64,000 nt of DNA from Kineosporia aurantiaca JCM 3230 (lineage in GTDB: Bacteria > Actinomycetota > Actinomycetes > Actinomycetales > Kineosporiaceae): assembly GCA_000719025.1 (NCBI GenBank), contig JODP01000011.1:124001-188000 (forward strand). The letters are read 5' to 3'. A program made the translations under genes and the position numbers. Below, one piece after another: positions 51,000 to 60,711 of this stretch. A model generated the notes under the pieces. The model was not told the DNA's origin. It made no database searches and was given only the letters and a program-made list of their open reading frames with translations. Every line of letters begins with the position of its first letter. Position 1 is the stretch's first letter.

Positions 51000-51611
51000 T
51001 CAGTGAAGCGGTCGCTCGACAAGGTTGCGGAGCACGAGAGCGTTGGGGACCTGGATCAGTCGGCCGCCCTCGTCGATGCGACCCAGTTGGACGGCGGCCA
51101 GGCCGAGCTCGTCCACCAGAGCGGCGATCCGCTCGCTGGCCTTCTCGGAGTCGGAGGCGACGAAGATGACGCGCCGTCCGATTCCGGGCTCCAGTTCTGC
51201 GGCCAGGGTGTTGGCCGGGAGCTGGTTGAACGCCTTCACGACCTCGGCGCCGGGCAGGTATTCGGCCGCGTAGGCGGTGGAGAGGCGTCCCTGGAGAACC
51301 TCTTCCGAGCCGCTGGAGAAGTGTGCGTTCGTGGTGTCGACAACGATCTTGCCGGTCCAGTCCGGAAGATTCGAGCCGAGCTCTTGGATGGCTGCGAAGG
51401 GGATCGCCATGAAAATGACATCGCTGGCGAGTGCTTCGGGCAGGGGCAGCGCCCGGACGGTGTCCCCGAGTGAGTCCGTGAGCGGGCTGAGGGACTCCGG
51501 CCCGCGGGTGTTGGCGATACCGACCGGGACGCCGGCCCGGGCGAACAGGCGGGCCAAGGCCGTGCCGACGTTGCCGCTGCCGACGATGGCGTAATGCACC
51601 GAGGTGGTCAC
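51000..51611 (-). CDS. NADP-binding oxidoreductase (F420H2:NADP reductase-like)
   Basis: This 203-aa protein has a Rossmann start YAIVGSGNVGTALARLFARAG, DVIFMAIPFAAIQEL, VVDTTNAHF and VVKAFNQLPANTLA, typical of NpnN/F420-dependent NADP reductases that lack the catalytic domain of larger dehydrogenases. GTG 51611 has GGAGG just upstream. It is divergent from marR and probably controlled by it. Confidence 0.82.
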   Translation of the reverse strand: MTTSVHYAIVGSGNVGTALARLFARAGVPVGIANTRGPESLSPLTDSLGDTVRALPLPEALASDVIFMAIPFAAIQELGSNLPDWTGKIVVDTTNAHFSSGSEEVLQGRLSTAYAAEYLPGAEVVKAFNQLPANTLAAELEPGIGRRVIFVASDSEKASERIAALVDELGLAAVQLGRIDEGGRLIQVPNALVLRNLVERPLH

Positions 51612-51624
51612 GGGTCCTCCAGGT

Positions 51625-51675
51625 GGTTAACGTGTTAACCAGACGGTAGGACGCACTGGTTCACATGTCAACCAG
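51625..51675. promoter_or_regulatory. Two palindromes between the reductase and MarR genes
   Basis: GGTTAAC-GT-GTTAACC at 51625-51640 is perfect. CTGGTT (51656-51661) pairs with AACCAG (51670-51675). Both share the GGTT/AACC half and flank the marR start region, so they are good candidates for the MarR operator. Confidence 0.72.
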
Positions 51676-51691
51676 CTTGTAGGCTGCTCGT

Positions 51692-52162
51692 ATGGCGCCG
51701 ACGCAGTGGTTGAACGAGTCCGAAGACCGGGCCTGGCGCTGCCTGATGGCCATGCAGGACGGGCTGGCGGACTTCATCGAGCGGCAGCTCCGCACCCGGT
51801 GCGGGCTCTCCAAGGCCGACTACGAAGTTCTGGCGCACCTGTCCGAGGCGTCCGAGGGAGGGTTGCGGTCCTTCGAGCTGGGGGCCTTGCTGCGCTGGGA
51901 GAAGAGCAGGCTGTCGCAGCACCTGGGCCGGATGCAGAACCGCGAGCTGATCAATCGCGAACCGGCTGCCAGTGACCTGCGAGGCGCGGTGGTCACCATC
52001 ACCGACCGCGGGCGTCAGCTCATCGAGTCCGCGGCGCCGCAGCACGTGGCCGACGTGCGGGCGGCCTTCATCAGTCAACTGAGTCCGGCTGAGTTGCGGG
52101 CCTTGACCCGCATCGGGGACAAGGTGCGGGTCCGATTGGCGGAGCTGAACGAAGAGCGGTGA
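51692..52162 (+). CDS. MarR-family regulator
   Basis: This 156-aa winged-helix protein has LSKADYEVLAHLSEA, LGALLRWEKSRLSQHLGRMQNRELINREP (in parts), a DLRGAVVTITDRGRQLI wing, and a C-terminal dimer helix. It is divergent from the reductase pair. Likely a redox- or ligand-responsive repressor. Confidence 0.93.
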   Translation: MAPTQWLNESEDRAWRCLMAMQDGLADFIERQLRTRCGLSKADYEVLAHLSEASEGGLRSFELGALLRWEKSRLSQHLGRMQNRELINREPAASDLRGAVVTITDRGRQLIESAAPQHVADVRAAFISQLSPAELRALTRIGDKVRVRLAELNEER

Positions 52163-52173
52163 TGACGTCCGAG

Positions 52174-52839
52174 TCAGCCGCTTTCCCCTGGCGCGATCAA
52201 CCCCGTCTCATACGCCGCCACCACCGCCTGAGCCCGGTCCCGCAGCTGCAGCTTGCCGAGAATCCGTGCCACATGCGTCTTCACCGTGGCCTCGGCCAGG
52301 TTCAGCCGCCCGGCCAGCTCGGTGTTGCTCAGCCCCCGGCCCAGTAGTCCCAGTACCTCCAGCTCGCGGGCGGTCAAGCCGGCCAGGTCGCGGTGCAGCG
52401 TCTTCTGTTCGGGGGAGCGGGCGGCGAAGCGTTCCACCAGACGGCGGGTGATGGAGGGAGCCAGCAGGGCGTCACCGGAGCGGACCAGGCGGACGGCGGC
52501 GACGAGATGCTCAGGCGTCACGTCTTTCAGCAGGAACCCGCTCGCGCCCAGCGAGAGCGCGGCGTAGACGTAGTGGTCGAGGTCGAACGTGGTCAGCATG
52601 ATTACCCGCGGCGGATCCGGAGCCGCCAGAATCCGCCGCGCCGCCTCCAGCCCATCGAGTTCGGGCATCCGGATATCCATCAGCACCACGTCCGGCCGGG
52701 TTCGGCGCACGGCCTCGACCGCCTCAAGGCCGGTGGTCGCCTCACCCACCACGTCGATGCCGTCGGCCGACAGGATCATCCGGAACCCGGTGCGTACCAG
52801 AGCCTGATCGTCGGCCACCACCACCCGCGGCGCGTTCAC
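52174..52839 (-). CDS. NarL/LuxR-family response regulator 2
   Basis: This 221-aa regulator has the phosphoacceptor Asp55 (VVLMDIRMPE), acidic VADDQ, Lys in FLLKDV and a LuxR HTH (LTARELEVLGLLGRGLSNTE, LAEATVKTHVARIL). Its ATG overlaps the kinase stop by 4 bases. It is convergent with marR. Confidence 0.93.
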   Translation of the reverse strand: MNAPRVVVADDQALVRTGFRMILSADGIDVVGEATTGLEAVEAVRRTRPDVVLMDIRMPELDGLEAARRILAAPDPPRVIMLTTFDLDHYVYAALSLGASGFLLKDVTPEHLVAAVRLVRSGDALLAPSITRRLVERFAARSPEQKTLHRDLAGLTARELEVLGLLGRGLSNTELAGRLNLAEATVKTHVARILGKLQLRDRAQAVVAAYETGLIAPGESG

Positions 52840-54272
52840 GAAGGCACCGACGTCAGCGGAATGCGCGCCAGCACCCGGAACCCACCGCTGATTCGCGACC
52901 CGGCCTCGATCGTCCCGCCGTACATCTCCACCCTCTCCTTCAGGCCGATCAATCCACGCCCGCCACCATCGACCCTTGAGTGAGAACCTTCGGCCTCGGA
53001 CGAAACTCTCCCGGTGTCCGTCACTTCCACCTCAACATCGTCCACCCCGTACGACACCCGGACCGCAGCCGCCGCCCCCATCGCATGCTTGACCGTGTTC
53101 GTCAGCCCCTCCTGAACCACCCGATACGCAGCCAGATCAACCCCCTCCGGCAAGCGCACCGGCGTCCCCTCGACCGTGAAGGCAACCTCTGCGCCGGTGC
53201 CGCGTACCTGCGAGATCAACGTGTCGAGATGGGCCAGCCCAGGTTGCGGGGCCAGCTCCTCACCCGCGCGTTCGATCGTCAATAATCCCATGACGTGCCG
53301 TAATTCGGTCAGCGCCGCCCGCCCGCTCTCCTCGACCGCCAGTAGAGCCTGCTCGGCCTGATCCGGCTGCCGGGCCAGGACCTTCCGAGCGGCCCCGGCC
53401 TGAATCACCATCACGCTGACGTTGTGCGTGACCACGTCGTGCAGCTCGCGCGCGATCCGGGCGCGCTCCAGCGAAGCTGCCTCGTTGGCCCGGTGCACCA
53501 GCGCCGCCCGCTCGATCTCCAAAGCGGCAGCCTTGTCGCGCTCGGCCGACATGCGCAGCTTCCACCGGCGAAGCCCCTCGGCGGCGACGGCGATCGGCAG
53601 CAGGATCCAGAACGACATGCTGTCGCGCGAGACTGTAGGAACAGCCGGACCCATCACCGGATTACTGAGGTTGCCCTGTAGCTGCATGTACAGCACCGCG
53701 CCCGTCACCAGCCCGGCCAGTGCGGGGTAGCGGTAAGGGCTGTAGACCGTCGCACTGTAGGCAATCACCACACAGACCATGAACGACAGACGCAGACTGG
53801 CGTGGTCCCCGATGGTGAACGGGGCAAGGACCAGCGTGACGGCGAGCATGGCCAGGGGATAGCGGCGGCGGAACAGCATGGGCACGCAGATCAGCGCCAT
53901 CAGCAACGACCAGCCGATCTGCGCGCCGGTCGACGTGGGGGTGTAGGCCTGGAACGGATCCACCTGCAGGGGATCGACGGGTTCCGGAGGCGGGGCGGGG
54001 TCGGGACGGGCTGCTGGGTTGTCCGAGCTGACGGGTGGGGTAGGAGCAACGGGTACCGGTGGGGGGACGTTCGGCGGAGCGACGGTTGCCCGCCAGTCGG
54101 CCTGGTAGAACGTCGCCTCGCGACTCGAACCGAGCGAAGTGAAGATGGCGAGCAAACACAGCCCGAGGGCGAAGACGATGTCGAACGCCCAGTTGCGCCT
54201 GGTCATCCGCAGCGGTGGCCAGGACGGACGCGTGAAGAAGCGCCATGCCTGCAGAACCCGTCCCCCGGTCAC
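52836..54272 (-). CDS. Sensor histidine kinase 2 (HisKA_3) with Pro-rich outer loop
   Basis: This 478-aa kinase has a first span at ~30-47, then an ~60-residue Pro/Val-rich segment (64-112) predicted outside, and about four more spans at 117-235. The phosphoacceptor is His278 in ARELHDVVTHNVSVM. The ATPase part has QEGLTNTVKHAMG and GGGRGLIGLKERVEMYGG. It is divergent from the MacB/FtsX-type transporter, 219 bases away, an arrangement typical of kinases that sense the transporter's substrate. Confidence 0.92.
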   Translation of the reverse strand: MTGGRVLQAWRFFTRPSWPPLRMTRRNWAFDIVFALGLCLLAIFTSLGSSREATFYQADWRATVAPPNVPPPVPVAPTPPVSSDNPAARPDPAPPPEPVDPLQVDPFQAYTPTSTGAQIGWSLLMALICVPMLFRRRYPLAMLAVTLVLAPFTIGDHASLRLSFMVCVVIAYSATVYSPYRYPALAGLVTGAVLYMQLQGNLSNPVMGPAVPTVSRDSMSFWILLPIAVAAEGLRRWKLRMSAERDKAAALEIERAALVHRANEAASLERARIARELHDVVTHNVSVMVIQAGAARKVLARQPDQAEQALLAVEESGRAALTELRHVMGLLTIERAGEELAPQPGLAHLDTLISQVRGTGAEVAFTVEGTPVRLPEGVDLAAYRVVQEGLTNTVKHAMGAAAAVRVSYGVDDVEVEVTDTGRVSSEAEGSHSRVDGGGRGLIGLKERVEMYGGTIEAGSRISGGFRVLARIPLTSVPS

Positions 54273-54491
54273 AGCCCATTCTCACCCTCCCAGGCCGCTG
54301 AGGGCGTCCCTCCGGAGAATCAACCGCCGTACATCCGTGGACTACCTCTACAGGACCACGCCAACCCACCCCCTACGACTGCGGTACCGGGGAGGGGTCT
54401 GACGGGCGACGCGGGATCGGCGCTGAGTTTCTTCAATGGGGGACGTCGGGCACGGGGCCCGTGGACAGCGTCACCAATTGTGGGGGTAGTG

Positions 54492-55166
54492 ATGATCGAA
54501 CTGCACGAGGTCAGCCGACGTTACGACGACGGACCGCCGGCTCTGGACCAGGTGTCGCTGAGCGTGCAGACGGGGGAGTCGGTCGCGGTTCTCGGGCCCT
54601 CCGGCAGCGGAAAATCGACGCTGCTGAACTTGGTCGCGGGGTTGGACCGCCCCGACACGGGTACCGTCACGGTCAGCGGAACACGAGTGGACGCTCTCGG
54701 CGAGGCTCAGTCGGCCCGGTACCGGCGGGCGTCGGTCGGCATGGTGTTCCAGTTCTTCAACCTGCTGGACGACCTGACCGTGCTCGACAACGTCATGCTA
54801 CCTGCGCAACTGTCCCGCGGGTCGCGGACGCAGGTTCGCCACCGCGCAGGTGAGCTACTGCAGTCCCTGGGCATCGACCGGTTCGCCGGTGCCTACCCCG
54901 GACGGCTTTCCGGCGGACAGCGCCAGCGCGTCGCCGTGGCCCGGGCTCTGATGAACCGCCCCGCGTTGCTCCTGGCCGATGAGCCCACCGGTGCGCTGGA
55001 CACAGCTTCGGGAGCCGACGTAAGGACGCTGCTGCGGCAGCTGCATGCCGACGGTCAGACTATTCTTCTTGTCACCCACGACCGCGAGCTGGCCCACGAA
55101 TGCGCAACTCGTACAGTCGAAGTAATTGACGGACGCATCGCCTCGGACACGGCAGTCCTGCGATGA
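54492..55166 (+). CDS. ABC transporter ATP-binding protein (MacB/LolD type)
   Basis: This 224-aa ATPase has Walker A VLGPSGSGKSTLLNLVAG, Q-loop VFQFFNLL, signature RLSGGQRQRVAVARALM, Walker B LLLADEPTGALD and switch LLVTHDRELA. ATG 54492 is where the conserved IELHEVSRRY begins; an in-frame GTG lies one codon earlier. It overlaps the permease by 4 bases. Confidence 0.93.
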   Translation: MIELHEVSRRYDDGPPALDQVSLSVQTGESVAVLGPSGSGKSTLLNLVAGLDRPDTGTVTVSGTRVDALGEAQSARYRRASVGMVFQFFNLLDDLTVLDNVMLPAQLSRGSRTQVRHRAGELLQSLGIDRFAGAYPGRLSGGQRQRVAVARALMNRPALLLADEPTGALDTASGADVRTLLRQLHADGQTILLVTHDRELAHECATRTVEVIDGRIASDTAVLR

Positions 55167-57478
55167 GCGCCCTCACGAAGGTCGTTCGCGCCGGGGTAGC
55201 CCGTCGCCGAGTGTCCACGCTGGTCGTCGTGCTGGCCACCGCCGCTGCGGTGACGTCCGGAGTGCTCGGCGCCGGTCTGCTGGTGGCCTCCAAAGCGCCG
55301 TTCGAGCATCTCTTCTCGCGCCAGCACGGAGCACACCTCATCGTCCAGGTAGATCCCTCCAAAGCCACCGACACCCAGTTGGCCGCCACCGCAGACCTGA
55401 ACGGGGTCGCCGCCACCGCCGGACCGTTCCCGACCACCCAAGTCTCCCTGGGCGGCCCCGACGCACCCATGGTGGACGTGGTCGGACGCGACCAGCCCCA
55501 AGCGTCCGTAGATTCCCTGACCCTGATCAAAGGCCGCTGGCCCCGGACCGCGAACGAGGCCGTCCTGTCCGCCGGTGGTCACATCCTGAGCCCGCTCGGT
55601 GGACGGTTCCGGGTCGGTCCGGACAGCACAGAAATCACCATCGTCGGAATCGCCCGCTCCGCCAGCGAAAGCGCCACTTTCTGGATGACCACCGCCGGCG
55701 TGAAAGCCCTCGGTGCACCCCTCACCGAGCAGCTGCTCTACCGCTTCGACCGCGCCTCAACCAGCGCGGACATCCAGAAGGACCGGGAAGCCCTACAAGC
55801 CGCCCTCCCCGCCGACGCCATCACCGGCGCCCGCTCCTGGCTGGTCACCCGGGCCGATTCCGCCCGCCAGACCGCGATCTTCGTACCTTTCCTGCTCGGC
55901 TTCGGCCTTCTCGCTCTCACCCTGGCCATCCTGGTCGTCGGCACAGTCATCGCCGGCACGGTCGCTTCCGGCATCCGCCGCATCGGCATGCTCAAGGCGA
56001 TCGGCTTCACCCCGGCCGAACTCGTCCGTGCCCACGCCCTCCAGGCCCTCGTCCCCGCCCTGATCGGCACCGTGATCGGCCTGGTGGCGGGCAACATCCT
56101 CGCCCTGCCCCTGCTGTCCAAGACCGAGCGCCTGGTCGGAGACGGCATCACCACCATCGCGCCCTGGGTCAACCTGGTCGTGGTGCTCGGCATCCTGGCC
56201 ATCGTCACCGCGGTAGCCGTCATCGCCTCCGCCCGGGCCGGTCGCCTCCGCACCGTCGACGCGCTCGCCGTGGGTCGCACCCCCTCCGCCGGTCGAGGAC
56301 GCCTGGTCTCCCGCCTGCTGAGCCGCCTCCCCATCTCCCGTCCGGTGGGCCTCGGCCTCGCCCGCCTGTTCGCCGTCCCGTCCCGGACGATAACGCTGAT
56401 CACGGCGGTGGCGATCGGCTGCACCGCCGTCACTCTCGCCGTGGGACTGGCGCTTTCGCTGAACCGGATCCAGGTCTCCGCCGAACATGCCAGCTCCGAC
56501 GTCACGGTGGACCTGGCCCAGATGGAGATGTCCGCACCGCCCCCCACCGACGGGCCACCACCCTCCACCTCCAACGACCAACCCGATCAGCCCGATCCCG
56601 CCAAGGTCCGCGCCGCGATCGAAGCCACCGCCGGCACGGCCCGCTGGTTCGGCGAATCCCAGGAAGACGCCACCATCGCCGGGGTCTCCGGTGGCGCCCA
56701 GCTCGTCTCCTTCACCTCGAACCCCAGCTGGTCCGGCTACGACCTGATCTCCGGCCGCTGGTTCGCCAACTCCTCGGAAGCCGTTCTCTCCAGCGAACTC
56801 CTGACCCTGAGCGGCCACTCCGTCGGCGACACCCTCAAGGTCGGCGCCCAGACCCTCACCATCGTCGGCGAGGTCTTCGACCCCAACGACGACGGCCGCC
56901 GCCTGTTCACCCAGGCCGCGTCGGACACCTCAACCACCTGGCACATCGACGTCGCCCCCGGAACCGCAACCGGTGCCTACGTGAACACCCTCAACCAGTC
57001 CCTGGACCCCCTCAACCTCGCCGCCACCCAGTCCGGCGCCGAGGTCGACGACCTGGTCATCATCGTCGACACCCTGGCCTCCCTCCTGACCGGCCTGATG
57101 ATCGCCGTGGCCGGCCTCGGCGTCCTCAACACCGTCACCCTCGACGTCCGCGACCGGGTCCACGACATCGGCGTCCAGAAGGCCCTGGGCATGACCCCCG
57201 CCCAGACCCTCACCGCCGTCATCGCCTCCGTCCTCCCCATCGGCCTGGCCGGCGCCCTCATCGGCATCCCCGCCGGCTTCGCCCTGCACCGCATCCTGGT
57301 CCCCGCCATGGCCCACGGCGCCGGAACCGACCTACCCCACGTCCTTCTCGAGGTCTACCGGCCCACCCTCGTGATCGCCATCGCCCTGGCCGGTCCGGCC
57401 CTGGCCGTCATCTCGGCGATGCCCGCCGCCAGCTGGGCGGCCCGGGTGCGGACGGCGACTGCGTTGAGGACGGAGTGA
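55163..57478 (+). CDS. FtsX-like ABC permease
   Basis: This 771-aa permease has an N-terminal span (VLATAAAVTSGVLGAGLLV), an external MacB-like domain, three spans with RRIGMLKAIGFTPAELVRAH, a second external domain with a Pro-rich patch near residue 465, and a last FtsX domain (VHDIGVQKALGMTPAQTLTAV). With the ATPase it forms an export or mechanotransmission complex, probably for a lipid or antimicrobial peptide. Confidence 0.92.
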   Translation: MSALTKVVRAGVARRRVSTLVVVLATAAAVTSGVLGAGLLVASKAPFEHLFSRQHGAHLIVQVDPSKATDTQLAATADLNGVAATAGPFPTTQVSLGGPDAPMVDVVGRDQPQASVDSLTLIKGRWPRTANEAVLSAGGHILSPLGGRFRVGPDSTEITIVGIARSASESATFWMTTAGVKALGAPLTEQLLYRFDRASTSADIQKDREALQAALPADAITGARSWLVTRADSARQTAIFVPFLLGFGLLALTLAILVVGTVIAGTVASGIRRIGMLKAIGFTPAELVRAHALQALVPALIGTVIGLVAGNILALPLLSKTERLVGDGITTIAPWVNLVVVLGILAIVTAVAVIASARAGRLRTVDALAVGRTPSAGRGRLVSRLLSRLPISRPVGLGLARLFAVPSRTITLITAVAIGCTAVTLAVGLALSLNRIQVSAEHASSDVTVDLAQMEMSAPPPTDGPPPSTSNDQPDQPDPAKVRAAIEATAGTARWFGESQEDATIAGVSGGAQLVSFTSNPSWSGYDLISGRWFANSSEAVLSSELLTLSGHSVGDTLKVGAQTLTIVGEVFDPNDDGRRLFTQAASDTSTTWHIDVAPGTATGAYVNTLNQSLDPLNLAATQSGAEVDDLVIIVDTLASLLTGLMIAVAGLGVLNTVTLDVRDRVHDIGVQKALGMTPAQTLTAVIASVLPIGLAGALIGIPAGFALHRILVPAMAHGAGTDLPHVLLEVYRPTLVIAIALAGPALAVISAMPAASWAARVRTATALRTE

Positions 57479-57485
57479 GCGCTGA

Positions 57486-58046
57486 TTAGGCGCTAAGAAG
57501 CAGTGCCAGGAACCCCGCCGTCGCATCGTCCGCAGAAGCCTGCTGCCCCGAAGCCCGCGCCGTAACGAAAGCTCCTTCAACTACGGCAAGTACGGCAGCA
57601 GCAGTCTTCTGCGGATCCAGCCCGGCCGGCAACGAGCCGTCCTCCTGACCCTCCCGCACAGTGTCCTCGAGCAACGAGGAGAGCTGCCCGAAAGCCGAAC
57701 TCAGCGCAGCGCGGAGCTCGGGCTCGGCCTGAATCCCCGCGTCGTAGGTGAAGTTGCCGATCTGGCAGCCGTCCAGCGCCGCGTTGGCCGATCCGAGGAA
57801 GGCGACCAGCCGCTCACGCCCGGTCGGCAGCCCTTCCATCGCCGCCTGCACCGAGGCCAGCAGGTCGCGTCCGTTGGCCTCGACCACCTCCCGGCCGAGT
57901 TCGGCCTTGGACGGGAAGTGGTGGTAGTAGCTGCCCTGGCCGACCCCGGAGTCAGCCATCACCTGCTTCGGGCTGGTCGTGGAGTAGCCACCGTGCCAGA
58001 ACATACGTTTTGCCGAGTTTATTACCTTCTGCTTGCTGTCTATCAC
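57486..58046 (-). CDS. TetR-family repressor 2
   Basis: This 186-aa protein has an N-terminal HTH (KVINSAKRMFWHGGYSTTSP, VMADSGVGQGSYYHHFPSK) and a YcdC-like ligand domain (NAALDGCQIGNFTYDAG). It is divergent from the MMPL-TM2 gene across 199 bases and probably represses it. Its 3' end is 7 bases from the FtsX permease stop. Confidence 0.92.
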   Translation of the reverse strand: MIDSKQKVINSAKRMFWHGGYSTTSPKQVMADSGVGQGSYYHHFPSKAELGREVVEANGRDLLASVQAAMEGLPTGRERLVAFLGSANAALDGCQIGNFTYDAGIQAEPELRAALSSAFGQLSSLLEDTVREGQEDGSLPAGLDPQKTAAAVLAVVEGAFVTARASGQQASADDATAGFLALLLSA

Positions 58047-58245
58047 GTGACGATATCAGCTTCCATACCTACCTCAAGGGTTGGACCTGGGCGGCATGAC
58101 CCGGGTGAAGTTGGTGGTGCAGTTTTCTCCACCCTCCTTCAGGGTCTCACCACCAGTGTCTGAGGACGCTGCCCCCGCGAGGCTGGATCACGTCGAAGAG
58201 CACTTCCTCGACGCGATCTTCACCCCTCAACGGAGGCTTACGACC

Positions 58246-60690
58246 ATGACCACACTCGCGCGCTGGTGCTTCCGCCATCGCCTGACCGTGGTGGGGATCT
58301 GGGTGGCGCTGCTGGTCGCGGTGGCCGTCCCGTACGTCCTGCTCGGCGCGAAGTACAACAACGCCTTCGACCTGCCCGGAATGGAATCCTCCAGGGCACA
58401 GGATCTCCTGCAGGCCGCCGTCCCGAAGCAGGCCGGGGACAGCGACCAGATCGTGGTGCGGGTGCAGCACGGTTCGATCAGCGACCCGGCCGTGCGCAAG
58501 CGGGTGAGCGCGATGCTGACCAAGGTGGCGAAGCTGCCCTCGGTCAGCTCGGTGGAGAGCATGTACGGCCCCGGCGGCCGGGCCCAGATCGGCAAGGACG
58601 GTGCTATCGGCTACGCCACGGTGATTTTCGATCAGGATGCCGACAACATTCCGGCCGCCGACATCGCCCGGGTGGTGGATACCGCTCAGGCCGCGGGCAC
58701 TCAGAACCTGCAGGTGGAACTGGCCGGGGAGGCCATTGAGGACGCGACGGAGGCAGCGACCCCGGTCACCGAGTACATCGGCGTGCTGGCCGCCGGGATC
58801 ATCCTGTTCATCGTCTTCGGTTCGCTGCTCGGCATGATCGTTCCCCTGGTGGTCGCGATCGCCGGCCTCGGTGCCGGACTGGCCACCATCGGGCTGCTCT
58901 CCCGGGTGATGACGATCAACTCGACCGCCCCCACCGTGGCCGCCCTGATCGGCCTCGGGGTCGGCATCGACTACGCCTTGTTCATCGTCACCCGCTACCG
59001 AACCGGCCTGCGGGAAGGTCTCTCACCCGAGCAATCCGCGGTCCAGGCGCTGAACACCTCAGGCCGGGCCGTCCTGTTCGCGGGCGGCACCGTGATCATC
59101 GCCCTGCTCGGCCTGCTTGTGCTGCGGATCAGCCCGACCACCGCGATCGGGATCAGCGCCGCAATCACCGTCCTGTTCACCGTGCTCGCCGCGATCACCC
59201 TGCTCCCCGCCTTCCTCGGCCTGTTCCGCGGCAAGCTGATCAGCCGGCGGCAACGCCGCAACCCAGTTCATCAGAGCGAAGGCTTCTGGGTCCGCTGGGC
59301 CGATCTGGTCGCCCGCCGCAAGACCGTCTTCAGCCTGGTCGCCGTCCTGATCATCCTGGTGCTGTCGATCCCCACGCTGACACTACGTCTCGGCTCGGCC
59401 GACGCCGGCAACGACCCGAAGGGCACGACCACACGAGCGGCCTACGATCTGCTCGCCGAAGGCTTCGGCCCCGGCTCCAACGGCCCGCTGGTCCTGGTGG
59501 CCCAGCCCCGGCCGGGTGACTCCAAAGCTCTGAAAACCCTGATTAAGGACGTCCGTCACACCGCCGGGGTAGCATCCGTTTCGGTCACCCAGAGTCCAAA
59601 ACTCGCAGTGGTCGCGGTGGTTCCGGACAGCGCCCCGCAGGACAAGGCCACCAGCACCCTGATCGATCACCTCCGCCAGGACGTGATCCCGGCAGCCGAG
59701 AAGGGCAGCACGCTCCAGGTTTACGTCGGTGGGGCAACCGCGACCTACAACGACTTCTCCGGCGTGCTGACCGGAAAACTGCCCCTCTTCCTGGGCATCA
59801 TCGTGCTCCTGGGCTGCCTGCTGCTGATGGTCGCGTTCCGCAGCATCGTGGTCCCCCTGACCGCCGCCGTGATGAACCTGCTCGCCTCGGCCGCGTCCTT
59901 CGGCGTCGTCGTCGCGGTGTTCCAGTGGGGCTGGGGATCGGAGCTGCTCGGCGTGGGCAAGGCCGGCCCGGTCGAGGCCGTCCTCCCGGTGATCATGCTG
60001 GCCATTCTGTTCGGCCTGTCGATGGACTATCAGGTGTTCCTGGTCAGCCGGATGCACGAGGAATGGCAGCACACCGGCGACAACCGGCGCTCGGTCAGCG
60101 TCGGCCAGGCCCAGACCGGGCGGATGATCACCGCCGCGGCCGTGATCATGATCTGCGTCTTCGTGGCCTTCGTCTTCGGCGGCCAGCGCACCATCGCCGA
60201 GTTCGGCGTGGGCTTGGCCTCGGCCGTCGCGATCGACGCCTTCATCCTGCGCACCCTGCTGGTCCCGGCCCTGATGCACCTGTTCGGCCGGGCCAACTGG
60301 TGGCTGCCGCGCTGGCTGGACCGGATCCTGCCGCAGGTCGCCATCGAAGGTGCCCCGCAGCGTCCCCCGGTGATTCAGACACCGCCGAAGGCGGAAGTGA
60401 AAGTGAAGGTATGGAAGCCGAAATCGATGATCACGGCCTACCTCTGGTGGACCTTCCTCGGCCTGTTCGGCGCCCACCAGTTCTACCTGGGCAACAAGCT
60501 CCGAGGGCATCTGTACCTATGGACGCTCGGACTGTGCGGTTTCGGCTGGCTGCTCGACCTGTTCACCCTGCCCCGCCAGCTCCATCGGGTGAATGCGCAG
60601 CCTCGGGTTCTAGGACTAAAGGCTTATCCGGACAAGATGGACACGGCTGGGGCGCCGGACGTAGACCATTCCCTGTACTTGAATCGTTGA
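58246..60690 (+). CDS. MMPL-family transporter 3 with a C-terminal TM2 domain
   Basis: The ATG at 58246 with GGAGG (58232-58236) gives 814 aa; the longer open frame upstream runs through the promoter. Residues ~1-720 are a normal MMPL exporter (LARWCFRHRLTVVGIWVALL, GVGIDYALFIVTRYRTG, LSMDYQVFLVSRMHEEW). After a Pro/Lys linker, residues ~725-785 are a TM2 domain: AYLWWTFLGLFGAHQFYLGN, LWTLGLCGFGWLLDLFTLP. This domain normally occurs as a small two-span protein. TetR repressor 2 is divergent. Confidence 0.9.
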   Translation: MTTLARWCFRHRLTVVGIWVALLVAVAVPYVLLGAKYNNAFDLPGMESSRAQDLLQAAVPKQAGDSDQIVVRVQHGSISDPAVRKRVSAMLTKVAKLPSVSSVESMYGPGGRAQIGKDGAIGYATVIFDQDADNIPAADIARVVDTAQAAGTQNLQVELAGEAIEDATEAATPVTEYIGVLAAGIILFIVFGSLLGMIVPLVVAIAGLGAGLATIGLLSRVMTINSTAPTVAALIGLGVGIDYALFIVTRYRTGLREGLSPEQSAVQALNTSGRAVLFAGGTVIIALLGLLVLRISPTTAIGISAAITVLFTVLAAITLLPAFLGLFRGKLISRRQRRNPVHQSEGFWVRWADLVARRKTVFSLVAVLIILVLSIPTLTLRLGSADAGNDPKGTTTRAAYDLLAEGFGPGSNGPLVLVAQPRPGDSKALKTLIKDVRHTAGVASVSVTQSPKLAVVAVVPDSAPQDKATSTLIDHLRQDVIPAAEKGSTLQVYVGGATATYNDFSGVLTGKLPLFLGIIVLLGCLLLMVAFRSIVVPLTAAVMNLLASAASFGVVVAVFQWGWGSELLGVGKAGPVEAVLPVIMLAILFGLSMDYQVFLVSRMHEEWQHTGDNRRSVSVGQAQTGRMITAAAVIMICVFVAFVFGGQRTIAEFGVGLASAVAIDAFILRTLLVPALMHLFGRANWWLPRWLDRILPQVAIEGAPQRPPVIQTPPKAEVKVKVWKPKSMITAYLWWTFLGLFGAHQFYLGNKLRGHLYLWTLGLCGFGWLLDLFTLPRQLHRVNAQPRVLGLKAYPDKMDTAGAPDVDHSLYLNR

Positions 60691-60711
60691 CCAATCGCTC
60701 AGGGGATGACT

